A stretch of 64,000 bases of DNA from an uncultured Paracoccaceae bacterium (GCA_947493745.1 CANLSM010000012.1:1-64000); one strand, 5' to 3'; shown: positions 10,208 through 18,881, numbered from the stretch's first letter. The notes: generated by a model from the letters alone, not told the origin. A program made the numbers and translations.

Positions 10208-10737
10208 GGTAAGAGGTACTTGTGCAGTGCTTTGGGTGCCATGATGCGCAGCGCATTGTCCTTCAGCAGAAAATGCCGCCACAGATGAAAGACCGCATGG
10301 ACCACGATCAGGATGATCAGGGCATCAAAGGCGATCTCGTGAACCTCCTCGGCGAAACCGTGCAGCCCCTTCGACCCGGCAGCCGGGTTGATCGGAACGA
10401 TACCGAAAGCGCGGATGCCAAAGGGGGCGAGCAGTCCTGTCAGTGCGCCGCTCAACACCATCACCGGTGTTCCTACATATAGGGTATTGTGCATCAAGGG
10501 GTGGGCCTTCTTGCCCCAGGCGGGGAGCTTTGGTCCCGGTCGGCCTGTCAGGCCGTTTCTGGCGTAGATCACGACCCAGACCAGCACCACGACCGCCAGA
10601 AGCGTGCCCATGCCAGCATGGGTCGACAGCGCGCCGCCCGGATCGGTCCGGCTCTCATCCGGCTCGACAAGAAAGAAGTAGAAGATGAGCGCCGCCGACA
10701 GCCAGTGCAGCCACTTGATCACGCCTCGCCGGTTCAA
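10204..10737 (-). CDS. Cytochrome b561/b6-type membrane haem protein
   Basis: A 177-residue protein with four hydrophobic segments and the His pattern of the cytochrome b561 family: IKWLHWLSAALIF near the N terminus, STHAGMGTLLAV in the second helix, and DALIILIVVHAVFHLWRH near the end. These His residues probably ligate two haems for electron transfer across the membrane. It starts with TTG four bases after the SPFH gene stop and its TGA overlaps the next ATG, so translation is coupled. Its presence among TelA/SPFH genes suggests a redox input to that system. Confidence 0.85.
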   Translation of the reverse strand: MNRRGVIKWLHWLSAALIFYFFLVEPDESRTDPGGALSTHAGMGTLLAVVVLVWVVIYARNGLTGRPGPKLPAWGKKAHPLMHNTLYVGTPVMVLSGALTGLLAPFGIRAFGIVPINPAAGSKGLHGFAEEVHEIAFDALIILIVVHAVFHLWRHFLLKDNALRIMAPKALHKYLLP

Positions 10738-10740
10738 GGA

Positions 10741-11841
10741 TCAGGCCCCGGGTGGCGGTGGCGGCAGGACGGTGAAGAGCTGCGCTAACTCGTCGATTTC
10801 GTCGGCAGTATGCCAGCCATCCATGCCCGCGGTCCAGACATGGGTCTCGCGTGTCATCTCGCCCGAAGCCGCCATCTTGCCCAACTCCGCGCGGGAATAG
10901 GGGCCCTTGGTCTGACCGTTCTCGGCGATATGCCAGACCTTCTCGACCGGCGGTGGAGGGGGAGGCGAGGCTTGCGCGCCCCATGGACCCTGACCGGCCA
11001 TCTGATTGGCCATCGCCATGCCCATACCCATGCCGAGCCCGGCACCCATGCCACCGCCGCCATTTGGGTTCTTTGCGGCCTCGGTCATAGCCTCGGCGGC
11101 GGAGTATTGAGTATAGGCCCCAAGATCGCCCGCAATCCCCATCGATGTGCGCTTGTCGAGCGCGGCCTCGACCGATGGCGGCAGCGAGATGTTCTCGATA
11201 TAGAGCGACGGCATCTCGATTCCGTATTCAGCCAGTTCCGGGCTGATCTTGGCCGAGAGCAGCTTGCCGAGATCCTGGGTGTTGGCCGCCATGTCGAGCA
11301 CCGGAATGCCCGAGCCTGCAATCGCGGACGAGAAGCGACTGACTATGATGTTGCGGATCTGGTAGCTGATCTCGTCTGTGGTGAACTCGCCATCGGTGCC
11401 CACGATCTCGACCAGGAACTTGCCCGGATCCTTGACCCGGATCGTATAGGTCCCAAAGGCGCGCAGCCGCACCGGCCCGAACTCGGGATCGCGCAGCATG
11501 ATCGGGTTCTTGGTGCCCCATTTCAGATCCTGGAACCGGGTCGTGTTGACGTAGTAGATCTCGGACTTGAATGGGCTCTTGAAGCCGTGATCCCAGTGCT
11601 GGAGCGTGGTCAGGATCGGCATGTTGTTCGTCTCAAGCATATAGAGGCCCGGTGTGAACACATCCGCCAGTTGCCCCTCATGGACAAAGACCGCCGCCTG
11701 CCCCTCGCGCACGGTCAGCTTGGCGCCATACTTGATCTCGTGGCCCTCACGCTCGAACCGCCAGACCAGCGTATCGCGGGTGTTGTCGGTCCAGTGAATG
11801 ACGTCAATGAATTCGCCTTTGAGGAAATCAAGTATGCCCAT
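10741..11841 (-). CDS. SPFH-domain protein with C-terminal GYF_2-like domain
   Basis: A 366-residue protein of the YdjI/virion-core-like SPFH group. The first 250 residues hold the SPFH/band-7 region (MGILDFLKGEFIDVIHWTD, AKLTVREGQAAVFVHEGQ, YTIRVKDPGKFLVEIVG, KISPELAEYGIEMPSLYIEN). A Gly-Met-rich linker (GGGGMGAGLGMGMGM) and a Pro stretch lead to a final domain with VWHIAENGQTKGPYSRAELG and THVWTAGMDGW, a GYF_2-type fold that can bind peptides. No membrane helix is seen. The ATG at 11841 follows AAAGGA. It is in an operon with TelA- and XpaC-like genes, a pairing seen in membrane-stress and tellurite-associated clusters. Confidence 0.88.
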   Translation of the reverse strand: MGILDFLKGEFIDVIHWTDNTRDTLVWRFEREGHEIKYGAKLTVREGQAAVFVHEGQLADVFTPGLYMLETNNMPILTTLQHWDHGFKSPFKSEIYYVNTTRFQDLKWGTKNPIMLRDPEFGPVRLRAFGTYTIRVKDPGKFLVEIVGTDGEFTTDEISYQIRNIIVSRFSSAIAGSGIPVLDMAANTQDLGKLLSAKISPELAEYGIEMPSLYIENISLPPSVEAALDKRTSMGIAGDLGAYTQYSAAEAMTEAAKNPNGGGGMGAGLGMGMGMAMANQMAGQGPWGAQASPPPPPPVEKVWHIAENGQTKGPYSRAELGKMAASGEMTRETHVWTAGMDGWHTADEIDELAQLFTVLPPPPPGA

Positions 11842-11862
11842 GGGGGATCCTTTCACTCTGCA

Positions 11863-12708
11863 TTATTGATATGGCTCCCAGCCGGATCCGGTCCAGACGA
11901 CCAGATCGCGGCTGATCTTGCGGGGAAGATCGGCCCAGATGACGTCGATGAAGCCCGTCATGTCCGCAACAGCCTTCCTGTCACCGCTTTCGGCGAAGAT
12001 CAGCAGATCGCGGGTGGGGACGGCTGCCACGACGGGGGTGTCATAGCGGTCCTGAACCTGGCTCCAGAACGTGTCGAGTAACAGCAGGCTGCTTTCGTAA
12101 TACCCGTCGACGCTGACCACATGGAAGCTGTTCATGCTCTCAACGGTTACGCCGCTGTGAAGGTAGTCTTCGAAGTTTTCGATCGCCAGCGCCCTGATCT
12201 TGCTCACACTGAACCCGGCGTCCTTTACCATGCTGCGCTCAAGAAACCGCACCTGGTCGGGCTGGTCGAGAACGAAGAAGACGAACACGTCTTTCCAGAG
12301 ATGTTCATGGATCGCGCCGGGATATGAGCGCCCCTGCGATTCTGATGACCGAATGACCGGCATGACAAGTTTCAGGGTCTGACCGGCCAGATCGATCTCC
12401 TCAAGGACCTCGGCGGCAACCAGACGGGACGCATGTGTCAAGACGGCCTGTTTGCGTTCGTCCTCCGTGTCGATCAGCGATATCTCGTCATGGAGGTTGT
12501 CGGGATAGGCGGTGATGGTTTCCCCGTTGGAAAGGGTCACGTTCAGCGCCGATCTCTCGGTGGTCGATATCTCGACCGCGACGACTGTATCCTGCGTCTC
12601 AAGTGCGTCCTTCAGCCATTTCAGCGTATCGTTGATGTCGAGGGCAAGGAGTTGCGACGCGCCTGCCAGAAACACCACCAGCGCCTGAATGAAAACGATC
12701 CGTCTCAT
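11863..12708 (-). CDS. Secreted DUF1444-like protein
   Basis: A 281-residue protein with an N-terminal signal sequence (IVFIQALVVFLAGASQLLA). The body has the look of DUF1444 proteins: a substrate-like VTLSNGETITAYPDNL segment, LKLVMPVIRSS, FVFFVLDQPDQVRFLE, and AVPTRDLLIFAESGD near the C terminus. Function is unknown for that family. The ATG at 12708 overlaps the stop of the upstream DUF2927 gene, and the SPFH gene follows 21 bp downstream, so it is an internal gene of the operon. The DUF1444 assignment is moderate. Confidence 0.7.
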   Translation of the reverse strand: MRRIVFIQALVVFLAGASQLLALDINDTLKWLKDALETQDTVVAVEISTTERSALNVTLSNGETITAYPDNLHDEISLIDTEDERKQAVLTHASRLVAAEVLEEIDLAGQTLKLVMPVIRSSESQGRSYPGAIHEHLWKDVFVFFVLDQPDQVRFLERSMVKDAGFSVSKIRALAIENFEDYLHSGVTVESMNSFHVVSVDGYYESSLLLLDTFWSQVQDRYDTPVVAAVPTRDLLIFAESGDRKAVADMTGFIDVIWADLPRKISRDLVVWTGSGWEPYQ

Positions 12709-13628
12709 CTGGCGGCCAGCAGATTCTCCGCCCGTGCCGCGCGCACCGCATCGCGGGCGATTGCCGGAAGGAGAGGGCGGGCCTCGGCCTCGGTCATGCC
12801 GGGCCTGAGGCGTTTGTCGTAGAGCATCCTCAGCAGGATCTCGTCATGCGTGGTCATCAGCGCGAATTCCTCATCATCGTTGAAGATCGAGGGGCGCGCC
12901 TTCGGGCTGTCATTGCCGAGCCCCATGGCCTGTGCCATTTCCTCTTCGATGCAGGATTGCCGCATCAGCCCACGATGCTCGGCCTTGACCAGGATCAGCG
13001 CCGCGCCGATGGTCTTGCCCCCCTCGCCGTCGCCGAACGTGTAGGCGACGCAGAACGCCTCGGGCGGTGAGTTGACGATGGCATCCGTGATGGCGGGCGG
13101 AATGTCGGGCAGATTGCGCTGCAATTCGGAACCCAGCAGTCGCTGCTCTGCCCGGTTGAGAAACAGAACGGTGAAGTTCGGCTCCCGGCGACCGGGGCGA
13201 CGCACGGGCACACCGCTCAGACCTGACAGACGACGGGCGAAATCATTGACGGCACGGACATCCCGGGTGCTCTGATCCTGTCCGACCGAGGGGCCGGTGA
13301 CGACCGACAGGATGATCGGCGTCTTCCAGCGCCTCAAAGAGCGCTTGGTCTGCCTCGGAATGAAGCGCCCGCCCACTTGCGCGAACTCATCATAGAGTGC
13401 CACCCGGACGAAGTTCTCCACCAGATCGGTGATCGTGAAACTGGCATCGCCCGGCGCGCGTTCGGTGCGCATCCGACCGGCGGCCTGCAACTGTACCTGG
13501 GCCTGGGCATAATAGGCCTCAAGCTGATCGTCGGGAACGCGGGCGGGAAGGGTGCAGGCCGACAGCGCCGCAAGCAGGACCAGCGACCGCATCACGCCCA
13601 AACTGGATATGCCCCCCATGGCGCTCAT
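12705..13628 (-). CDS. DUF2927 lipoprotein, second tandem copy
   Basis: A 307-residue predicted lipoprotein with the lipobox LSAC preceded by a short hydrophobic segment (MRSLVLLAALSAC, the Met at 13592). The mature part belongs with the DUF2927 family: VENFVRVALYDEF, RRWKTPIILSV, a middle Cys-containing segment, SCIEEEMAQAMGLGND, and RPSIFNDDEEFALMTTHDEILLRMLYDKRL. The EEMAQAMGL stretch looks like a degenerate metalloprotease-type helix, where its neighbour has HEELTHLMGL. It starts one base after the stop of the upstream paralogue, which points to tandem duplication. An earlier Met at 13724 is rejected because it lies within that paralogue. Confidence 0.85.
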   Translation of the reverse strand: MSAMGGISSLGVMRSLVLLAALSACTLPARVPDDQLEAYYAQAQVQLQAAGRMRTERAPGDASFTITDLVENFVRVALYDEFAQVGGRFIPRQTKRSLRRWKTPIILSVVTGPSVGQDQSTRDVRAVNDFARRLSGLSGVPVRRPGRREPNFTVLFLNRAEQRLLGSELQRNLPDIPPAITDAIVNSPPEAFCVAYTFGDGEGGKTIGAALILVKAEHRGLMRQSCIEEEMAQAMGLGNDSPKARPSIFNDDEEFALMTTHDEILLRMLYDKRLRPGMTEAEARPLLPAIARDAVRAARAENLLAAR

Positions 13629-13629
13629 C

Positions 13630-14538
13630 TCAGGTGCCGCCGCCGGATCTGGAGATATAGCGACCCGCACCAAGCCTGCGGATGGCGTCCCGGGCGATGG
13701 CGGGCAGAAGCGGGCGGGCGTCATCCAGCGTCATGCCGGGCCGCAACCTGCGGTCATAAAGCATCGCCAGCATAATCTCGTCCTGTTTTGTCAGCAGTGC
13801 GAATTCCTGATCGGAATTGAGGATCGTCGGGCGCCCGTTGTTGTGATTGGCCAGACCCATCAGATGTGTGAGTTCCTCATGCACGCAGTACCTGTAATAG
13901 GGCTGCGGCAGTTCTCTCTTGATGACAGTGAAGGCCCCGACAATCGGATAGCTTCGTGGCCCCTCCGATCCGGGCAGTACATAGCAGAACACATCATGGG
14001 GTGATGTCGCGACGAAATCGCTGGTGCTGCGAAAATTCCCGCCCGCCTGTGCGATCCCGTAGGCATAGACACGCTGGCCCTTGCGGCTCAGCAGCCCGAT
14101 GGGCGCGTTTACCGCCTCACCCGGACGGGCAAGGCGGATGTCATGGCGGGTGACCCGTCTGAGCTGGGCCGCGAAGTCCCTGACATCACGCTCAAGCGCG
14201 CGAAGCACTCTTGGATCCGTGTCGGGATCCGAGAAGACCTCAAGCCGGACCGGCGTTTCCCAACGGATCATCCGGTTCAGCAGCCAAGGGGCGACCTGCC
14301 CGGTTCCGCCATCGGGATCGTTGGAGACAAACGCCAGTTCCGAGAAGTTCCGAACCACATCCTCGAAGTTGAAGGGAGCATCAGCCGGCGCGGTTTCGGT
14401 CCGCGCGCCACCGGCGTTCTTCAGCACGCTGGTGGAGAACGCGTAATAGTCGCCGATCTCGTTATCTTTCAGCGTCAGCTGTTCGCCGCAGGCTGTCAGG
14501 GAGACAACCGCTGCGAAGGCCATAATCTTGTGGAGCAT
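13630..14538 (-). CDS. DUF2927 lipoprotein, first tandem copy
   Basis: A 302-residue predicted lipoprotein: the signal MLHKIMAFAAVVSLTAC ends in a lipobox. The mature domain matches DUF2927: VVRNFSELAFVSND, IRWETPVRLEVFSD, YCVHEELTHLMGLANHNN, and PTILNSDQEFALLTKQDEIMLAMLYD. The HEELTHLMGL segment resembles an HExxH zinc-site helix (here HEELTH, with the E and second H kept), so this copy might bind metal. The next gene is a paralogue in which the first His is lost. It lies downstream of telA in the operon. Confidence 0.87.
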   Translation of the reverse strand: MLHKIMAFAAVVSLTACGEQLTLKDNEIGDYYAFSTSVLKNAGGARTETAPADAPFNFEDVVRNFSELAFVSNDPDGGTGQVAPWLLNRMIRWETPVRLEVFSDPDTDPRVLRALERDVRDFAAQLRRVTRHDIRLARPGEAVNAPIGLLSRKGQRVYAYGIAQAGGNFRSTSDFVATSPHDVFCYVLPGSEGPRSYPIVGAFTVIKRELPQPYYRYCVHEELTHLMGLANHNNGRPTILNSDQEFALLTKQDEIMLAMLYDRRLRPGMTLDDARPLLPAIARDAIRRLGAGRYISRSGGGT

Positions 14539-14594
14539 GGATTTTCCGTCCGAATGCGAAGGGGCATCAGCCCCTTCTGTTGATCTGGTCCGGT

Positions 14595-15782
14595 TCAGGA
14601 TACGGCCTCGCCGACCTGTGCGCCGGTGCCTGTGGACTTGGCCTTTGCCGCCGCAAGCGTGTCCTTCAGTTCCTGTTCCATCGCGGTCAGGTCCTTTTCG
14701 GCGGCGGCGCGCTTGGCCTTGCCCTCATCGGCAATCCGCAGGCTGTCCTCGATGGTCTCGATCAGATCCGCATTGGCCTGCTTGATCGCCTCGATATCGA
14801 AGACGCCGCGCTCCATCTGCTCGCGCACCTCGCGGTTGGCCTGCTTGAGATTGTCGGCATTGGATTTCAGCAATTCGTTTGTCAGATCGTTGGCTTCCTT
14901 GACCACGCCCGCCGCCTCGCGTGAGCGATGGATGGTCACGGCCTGCGCCAGCTGGGTTTCCCAGAGCGGTACCGTGTTGACCAGTGTGGAGTTGATCTTG
15001 GTCACCAACGACTTGTCGTTCTCCTGGACCAGACGGATCGAGGGCAGCGACTGCATGGTCACCTGCCTGGTCAGTTTCAGATCATGCACACGGCGTTCCA
15101 GATCATCGCGGGCCGAGCGCAGATCGCGCAATTCCTGCGCCATGATCACGCCCTGATCCTCGGGCGCATCCTGAACGGCCTGTTCCTTGGCCGGGATTTC
15201 CTCGTTGTCGAGAATGCGGATCTTTTCCTCACCGGCGGCGATGTAGATCGCGAGCTGGTCGTAGAAATCGAGGGTCTTCTCATAAAGCTTATCGAGCGAC
15301 TTGATGTCCTTGAGCAGGATATGCTCGTGCTCGAGCAATTCGCCGGTGATCTTGTCGATCTGGCCCTGCACGCTCTCATAACGTGCCATGAACTCATGGA
15401 TCGGCTTGGCACGACCGATCAGACGCTCCCACCAGCTGAGCTTGCGGTTGGGATCCAGCTCATCAACCGAGAAACCACGGATCGAGCCGACCATTTCGCG
15501 CAGACTTGCGCCTGCGGGACCCACATCCTTGTTGCGCACGCCCGAGAGCATCTCCTGGGAGATTTCCTGCAACTCCGCCTGCGCGCCCGAGCCGAAACGG
15601 ATGATGGACTGGGTGTTGGTCATGTCCAGCTCGGCGATCTTCGCGTCGATCTCGGCTTTCTGCTCGGGCTCGGCCTTCTCGACCACGATTAGATCGCCCT
15701 TTGGTTCAGGCAGCAGGACGGCTGTCACCTCTTCGACTTCTTTCAATGCCGTCTCGGCCTTGGCGCGGATATCTTCAGACAT
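14595..15782 (-). CDS. TelA-like toxic anion resistance protein
   Basis: A 395-residue soluble, strongly helical protein of the TelA (KlaA) family, linked to tellurite and other toxic anion or envelope stress. Visible family landmarks are the N-terminal ALLPEP-like acid linker, IIRFGSGAQAELQEISQEML, KLSWWERLIGRAKPIHEF, and the long coiled coil that includes QLAIYIAAGEEKI, VTMQSLPSIRLVQEND and STLVNTVPLWETQLAQAV. Length is typical. It directly follows the XpaC-like gene, the pairing usual for this family (XpaC-TelA). The gap to the DUF2927 gene is 56 bp. Confidence 0.94.
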   Translation of the reverse strand: MSEDIRAKAETALKEVEEVTAVLLPEPKGDLIVVEKAEPEQKAEIDAKIAELDMTNTQSIIRFGSGAQAELQEISQEMLSGVRNKDVGPAGASLREMVGSIRGFSVDELDPNRKLSWWERLIGRAKPIHEFMARYESVQGQIDKITGELLEHEHILLKDIKSLDKLYEKTLDFYDQLAIYIAAGEEKIRILDNEEIPAKEQAVQDAPEDQGVIMAQELRDLRSARDDLERRVHDLKLTRQVTMQSLPSIRLVQENDKSLVTKINSTLVNTVPLWETQLAQAVTIHRSREAAGVVKEANDLTNELLKSNADNLKQANREVREQMERGVFDIEAIKQANADLIETIEDSLRIADEGKAKRAAAEKDLTAMEQELKDTLAAAKAKSTGTGAQVGEAVS

Positions 15783-15803
15783 GGGAGATCACCTCAGTGT
15801 TGG

Positions 15804-16712
15804 TCAGGCCGTCAGGCCTTCTTGTTTCAGACGTTCACGCAGAACCTCGATTTCGATATCGAGGTCCGAGCGGTCTTCGAGAAGCAGCTCTTCCCGATGC
15901 TTCGAAAAACTGGTTTCCAGATCGGTCAGAAGCGCCTCGTAATCCGCACGCGCCTCGGCGTTGGACGAGTTGCGATAGACATCGGCGAACTTGGCCGTCG
16001 CGTCACGTGCACCCATCAGATAGACCGTCATGAACTTGCGGGCGCGGGGCAGGTCGCGGGGGTCCTCCTCGACGGCCCGGAATACCTGACGGGCACTTTC
16101 ACAAAGCCGGTCGATGCGCGCCTCAAGCCTGCGATCCCCGATCCGGCGCGCAGCATCCTTGATCTGGGCAACGATGCCCTCGGCCTTCTCGACGGCTGCT
16201 GCAATGCGCTCGGTCTCAAATTCGTTGACACCTTCCAGCCCCTTGCGGCGCATCGGATCAAGACCGAACCCAAGCACATGGGCGGCTGTGGCCACGATCC
16301 CGAAAGGGATGCCGGCAAGAAGTCCTGACTGATTGGCACTGGCAACGACCAGTGCCACGGTCACGCCGACAATGCCCGCAGAGACCAGTTTACGCGGAAA
16401 ACTCGGCGGTTTGGCAACCTTGCGCGCGTCATAGGCCTGCTCGGCCCGGATGCCTTCGTTCAGGAGCCAGGCGGCAAGCATGAGTGCCGCAAACCCGCCA
16501 AGCTCTATGATCACCGAAAGCGGATCATCGGCGCGCCTGATCTCGCCAATTCCGGCAAAGAGCAGCGGCAGGGGGGCGAAGAACATCAGCCGCGCCCAGA
16601 GGCTTACATTGCTGGCCCGCCGGTCGCGGAACTTGGGCAGGTGCGGTGTCTTTGCCTCAACCCTCGGTTCATCGGTCTGCGGTGAGTGTTTGCCGCCGTA
16701 GCGCTGGGCCAT
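15804..16712 (-). CDS. XpaC-like protein (5-bromo-4-chloroindolyl phosphate hydrolysis family)
   Basis: A 302-residue protein with two or three hydrophobic segments in the N-terminal half (LMFFAPLPLLFAGIG, LGGFAALMLAAWLL, LVSAGIVGVTVALVVA). The helical C-terminal half carries RKFMTVYLMGARDATAKFAD, a family landmark of XpaC proteins. The historical enzymatic name is not a proven activity; the family is best known as the neighbour of TelA. The ATG at 16712 follows the stop of a short upstream ORF by 2 bp; an in-frame Met at 16814 overlaps that ORF and has no ribosome site. Second gene of the operon. Confidence 0.87.
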   Translation of the reverse strand: MAQRYGGKHSPQTDEPRVEAKTPHLPKFRDRRASNVSLWARLMFFAPLPLLFAGIGEIRRADDPLSVIIELGGFAALMLAAWLLNEGIRAEQAYDARKVAKPPSFPRKLVSAGIVGVTVALVVASANQSGLLAGIPFGIVATAAHVLGFGLDPMRRKGLEGVNEFETERIAAAVEKAEGIVAQIKDAARRIGDRRLEARIDRLCESARQVFRAVEEDPRDLPRARKFMTVYLMGARDATAKFADVYRNSSNAEARADYEALLTDLETSFSKHREELLLEDRSDLDIEIEVLRERLKQEGLTA

Positions 16713-16714
16713 GC

Positions 16715-16807
16715 CTAGAGCGTCCCGCCAATGGCAGACCATGCCGTATAGAACACGGTCGCCACGCAGACGAAGGCTGCAATGCCCCTCAGAAATGATG
16801 CGCTCAA
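16715..16807 (-). CDS. Small 30-residue membrane peptide before the xpaC-like gene
   Basis: A TTG start at 16807 follows AGGGGG by seven bases and opens a 30-codon frame ending in TAG at 16715, two bases upstream of the XpaC ATG. The peptide (SASFLRGIAAFVCVATVFYT then AWSAIGGTL) is one hydrophobic helix of about 20 residues with an Arg before it. The good ribosome site, hydrophobic character and precise packing make it a credible small protein, perhaps a leader or a membrane partner of the XpaC/TelA system. It is too short for routine gene calling. Confidence 0.5.
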   Translation of the reverse strand: MSASFLRGIAAFVCVATVFYTAWSAIGGTL

Positions 16808-16896
16808 GCTTCAACCCCCTTGATGTTGCACCTCATTACCATACCAGATTGCACTTGGGGAGGTCCGGTTCAAGGGGGAAAGCTGGCCGGAATGTC

Positions 16897-17706
16897 TCAG
16901 TGACCGGGTCCGGGCTCCCCTTGCTCATAGGCGCGCTCGGCCGCCAGCTTGCGCTGATAGCCGGACTGAATGAACTCAACGATGAAGAGAACGGCGACCG
17001 AGAAGTAGAAGGTCGATTTCGCCATCGGCTCGACCGCGTATCCAAAGAGCTTCAGATGCGCCTCATGCCCGCCTTCGCCCAGCAGCACGATGCCCACGAT
17101 CAGCAGGACAAAAAGGCCCAGAACCTCGTACATCCGGTTGCGCTTGATGAAGCTGGTCACCCCGTCGGCAAGCAGCAGCATCGCCACACCCGAGGAGATG
17201 ATCGCAAACGCCAGAACCGGGAAGACATCCGTGATGGCCAGCGCCGAGAGGATGGAGTCGAAGCTGAAAATCAGGTTCATGAACACGATCAGCATGATGA
17301 CTGAGAAAGCGGATTTTCGCTCGGATCCCTGGCCGGGGCCATGTTCGAGATGCTCCATTGACAGCAGATGGCTGATTTCCTTCACGGCGGTATACATGAT
17401 GAAGGCCCCGCCAAACAGGAAGACGATTACCGCGAAATTGAACGAGCCCTCGATGACGCCGGGGATGTCGAGACTGAAGAAGGGCGCCTCCAGCGCCGCG
17501 ATCAACTGGATCATCACGAAGAGCAGGATGATCCGGAGCGCGATGGCAATCAGGATGCCCCAGCGTCTGACTTTGGCCTGCATTTCCTCGGGCGCACGCT
17601 GGCTCTCGATGGCGATGTAGAGCAGGTTGTCAAAGCCGAGAACGGCCTGAAGGAAAATCAGAACGCCCAGGTTCCCGAGATTCGCGAGAGTCAACAGATC
17701 TGCCAT
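16897..17706 (-). CDS. TerC family integral membrane protein
   Basis: A 269-residue polytopic protein of the TerC family (about seven hydrophobic segments). Signatures include the first helix with AVLGFDNLLYIAIES, the later FMNLIFSFDSILSALAI, and GGHEAHLKLFGYAVEP. The two acidic DN/DS helix motifs are the family metal or ion site. Some family members export Mn or act in metal loading of exported enzymes, and they were first linked to tellurite resistance. The ATG at 17706 follows CAGGAGT; the frame extends upstream but that part is not protein-like. The XpaC-TelA operon begins 90 bp downstream on the same strand, so readthrough is possible. Confidence 0.9.
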   Translation of the reverse strand: MADLLTLANLGNLGVLIFLQAVLGFDNLLYIAIESQRAPEEMQAKVRRWGILIAIALRIILLFVMIQLIAALEAPFFSLDIPGVIEGSFNFAVIVFLFGGAFIMYTAVKEISHLLSMEHLEHGPGQGSERKSAFSVIMLIVFMNLIFSFDSILSALAITDVFPVLAFAIISSGVAMLLLADGVTSFIKRNRMYEVLGLFVLLIVGIVLLGEGGHEAHLKLFGYAVEPMAKSTFYFSVAVLFIVEFIQSGYQRKLAAERAYEQGEPGPGH

Positions 17707-17948
17707 AAGGTACTCCTGACAAGCATTGGTGTTTTGCCCGCAGGCATAGCCGTTGAAATGCACCCTGCCAACCGGCGCGTTAACCGTGCCGTTGTTTTTC
17801 AGAAGCGATTCGGGGTATGGTCGGCCCACGGAGTACGAACTCGACCGCTGCCTTAAGCCTTTGTTGGATTGCTGCAGTCGCCGGGGGGGCGACGACGCAT
17901 GATGCCGGAACGGGTGTTTCGGTAAATTTACACGAAGGACTGTCAGAA

Positions 17949-18155
17949 ATGGCAAAAGGCACTGTTAAGTGGTTCAATACCGAGAAGGGCTACGGATTTA
18001 TCCAGCCCGAAGATGGCGGCAAAGACATCTTTGTACATATCACAGCAGTACAGGCCGCTGGTCTGCAAGGTCTGGCCGACAATCAGGCGATTGAGTACGA
18101 CCTCATCGAGGGTCGCGACGGTCGTCAGAGTGCGGGTGAACTGAAACTCGTCTGA
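17949..18155 (+). CDS. Cold-shock domain protein (CspA family)
   Basis: A 68-residue single-domain nucleic-acid-binding protein of the CspA family. RNP1 (KGYGFI) and RNP2 (DIFVHI) are intact, and the N terminus MAKGTVKWFNTEKGYG is typical. It binds single-stranded RNA/DNA and acts as an RNA chaperone. The ATG at 17949 is chosen on family alignment, with GAAGGA upstream. About 240 bp separate it from the divergent terC, room for a long leader of the kind that often regulates csp mRNA. A rho-independent terminator follows at 18183. Confidence 0.96.
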   Translation: MAKGTVKWFNTEKGYGFIQPEDGGKDIFVHITAVQAAGLQGLADNQAIEYDLIEGRDGRQSAGELKLV

Positions 18156-18182
18156 CCAGCACGAACCATGAAATAAACGTTA

Positions 18183-18212
18183 AAGCCCCGATCCTGCGAC
18201 CGGGGCTTTTTC
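18183..18212 (+). terminator. Rho-independent terminator of the csp gene
   Basis: AAAGCCCCG at 18183-18191 pairs with CGGGGCTTT at 18202-18210, followed by a run of T. It lies 28 bp after the csp stop codon and also faces the 3' end of the convergent lipoprotein gene, so it may work for both. Confidence 0.9.
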
Positions 18213-18215
18213 GTA

Positions 18216-18881
18216 TCAGAAGCTCAACTGACGATAGGGGGTCGGATCGAATTTGCAGGCAAATCCGTCCCCATCCGGGTCAAGATTGAACCGGTCCCGC
18301 TGCGGGCCGCCATTGGCGAGAAACTGCCTTTGTGCCTCGTCTGAGGTTCCGAAACGTCCGCAGACACGCGACGACTGGCTGCGGCTCGCAAAGCCCGAGC
18401 GCTGATAGACGCGGGTGCCGACCTCATGCTTGGTCGAACGCGCAAAGAGCGCCACATTGGCGTCGGGGTCCACCTGCTCGACGGCTTCCGGATTGATCAC
18501 CTGTAGCCTTGCGCGCGCTTCCGCGAGGCGGCGGGCATCCTCTTCGCGTTCCAGTTTCTGCTGGGCCTGGGAGGTCGCGTTCAGGTCGATGGACTGCGCG
18601 TTGGGGTCAATCCCGATGCCCGTCGGAGACGTTGCCAGATCGCCCGTCGGGATCGGCTGCGGATCACCTGCCACGACGATCTGACCTGCGTCCGGTATCT
18701 GGGTTTGTCCCTGCTGTAGCGGGTTTGGAGCAGGGGGCGTCACAATCACCGGTTGTGGCCTTTGGGTCACAGGTCCGGGCCGTGTCGGCAGCGGATCAAA
18801 CGGGCCGCGTCCGCCAACCGGCTCGGTTGAGCAGGCCGCAACAAAAGCCGTCAGCATCGCCAAAATTGTCACTCGAAACAT
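18216..18881 (-). CDS. Lipoprotein with Excalibur-like calcium-binding C terminus
   Basis: A 221-residue predicted lipoprotein: MFRVTILAMLTAFVAAC ends in a lipobox. A Pro/Gln-rich, low-complexity linker of about 70 residues (many PxP and TPPAPNP motifs) is followed by a short Ala/Glu helix and a C-terminal domain with CGRFGTSDEAQRQFLANGG and DPDGDGFACKFDP. The DxDxDGxxC pattern is the Excalibur-type calcium loop. It may sit at the cell wall or outer membrane. The terminator between it and csp is shared. Confidence 0.85.
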   Translation of the reverse strand: MFRVTILAMLTAFVAACSTEPVGGRGPFDPLPTRPGPVTQRPQPVIVTPPAPNPLQQGQTQIPDAGQIVVAGDPQPIPTGDLATSPTGIGIDPNAQSIDLNATSQAQQKLEREEDARRLAEARARLQVINPEAVEQVDPDANVALFARSTKHEVGTRVYQRSGFASRSQSSRVCGRFGTSDEAQRQFLANGGPQRDRFNLDPDGDGFACKFDPTPYRQLSF

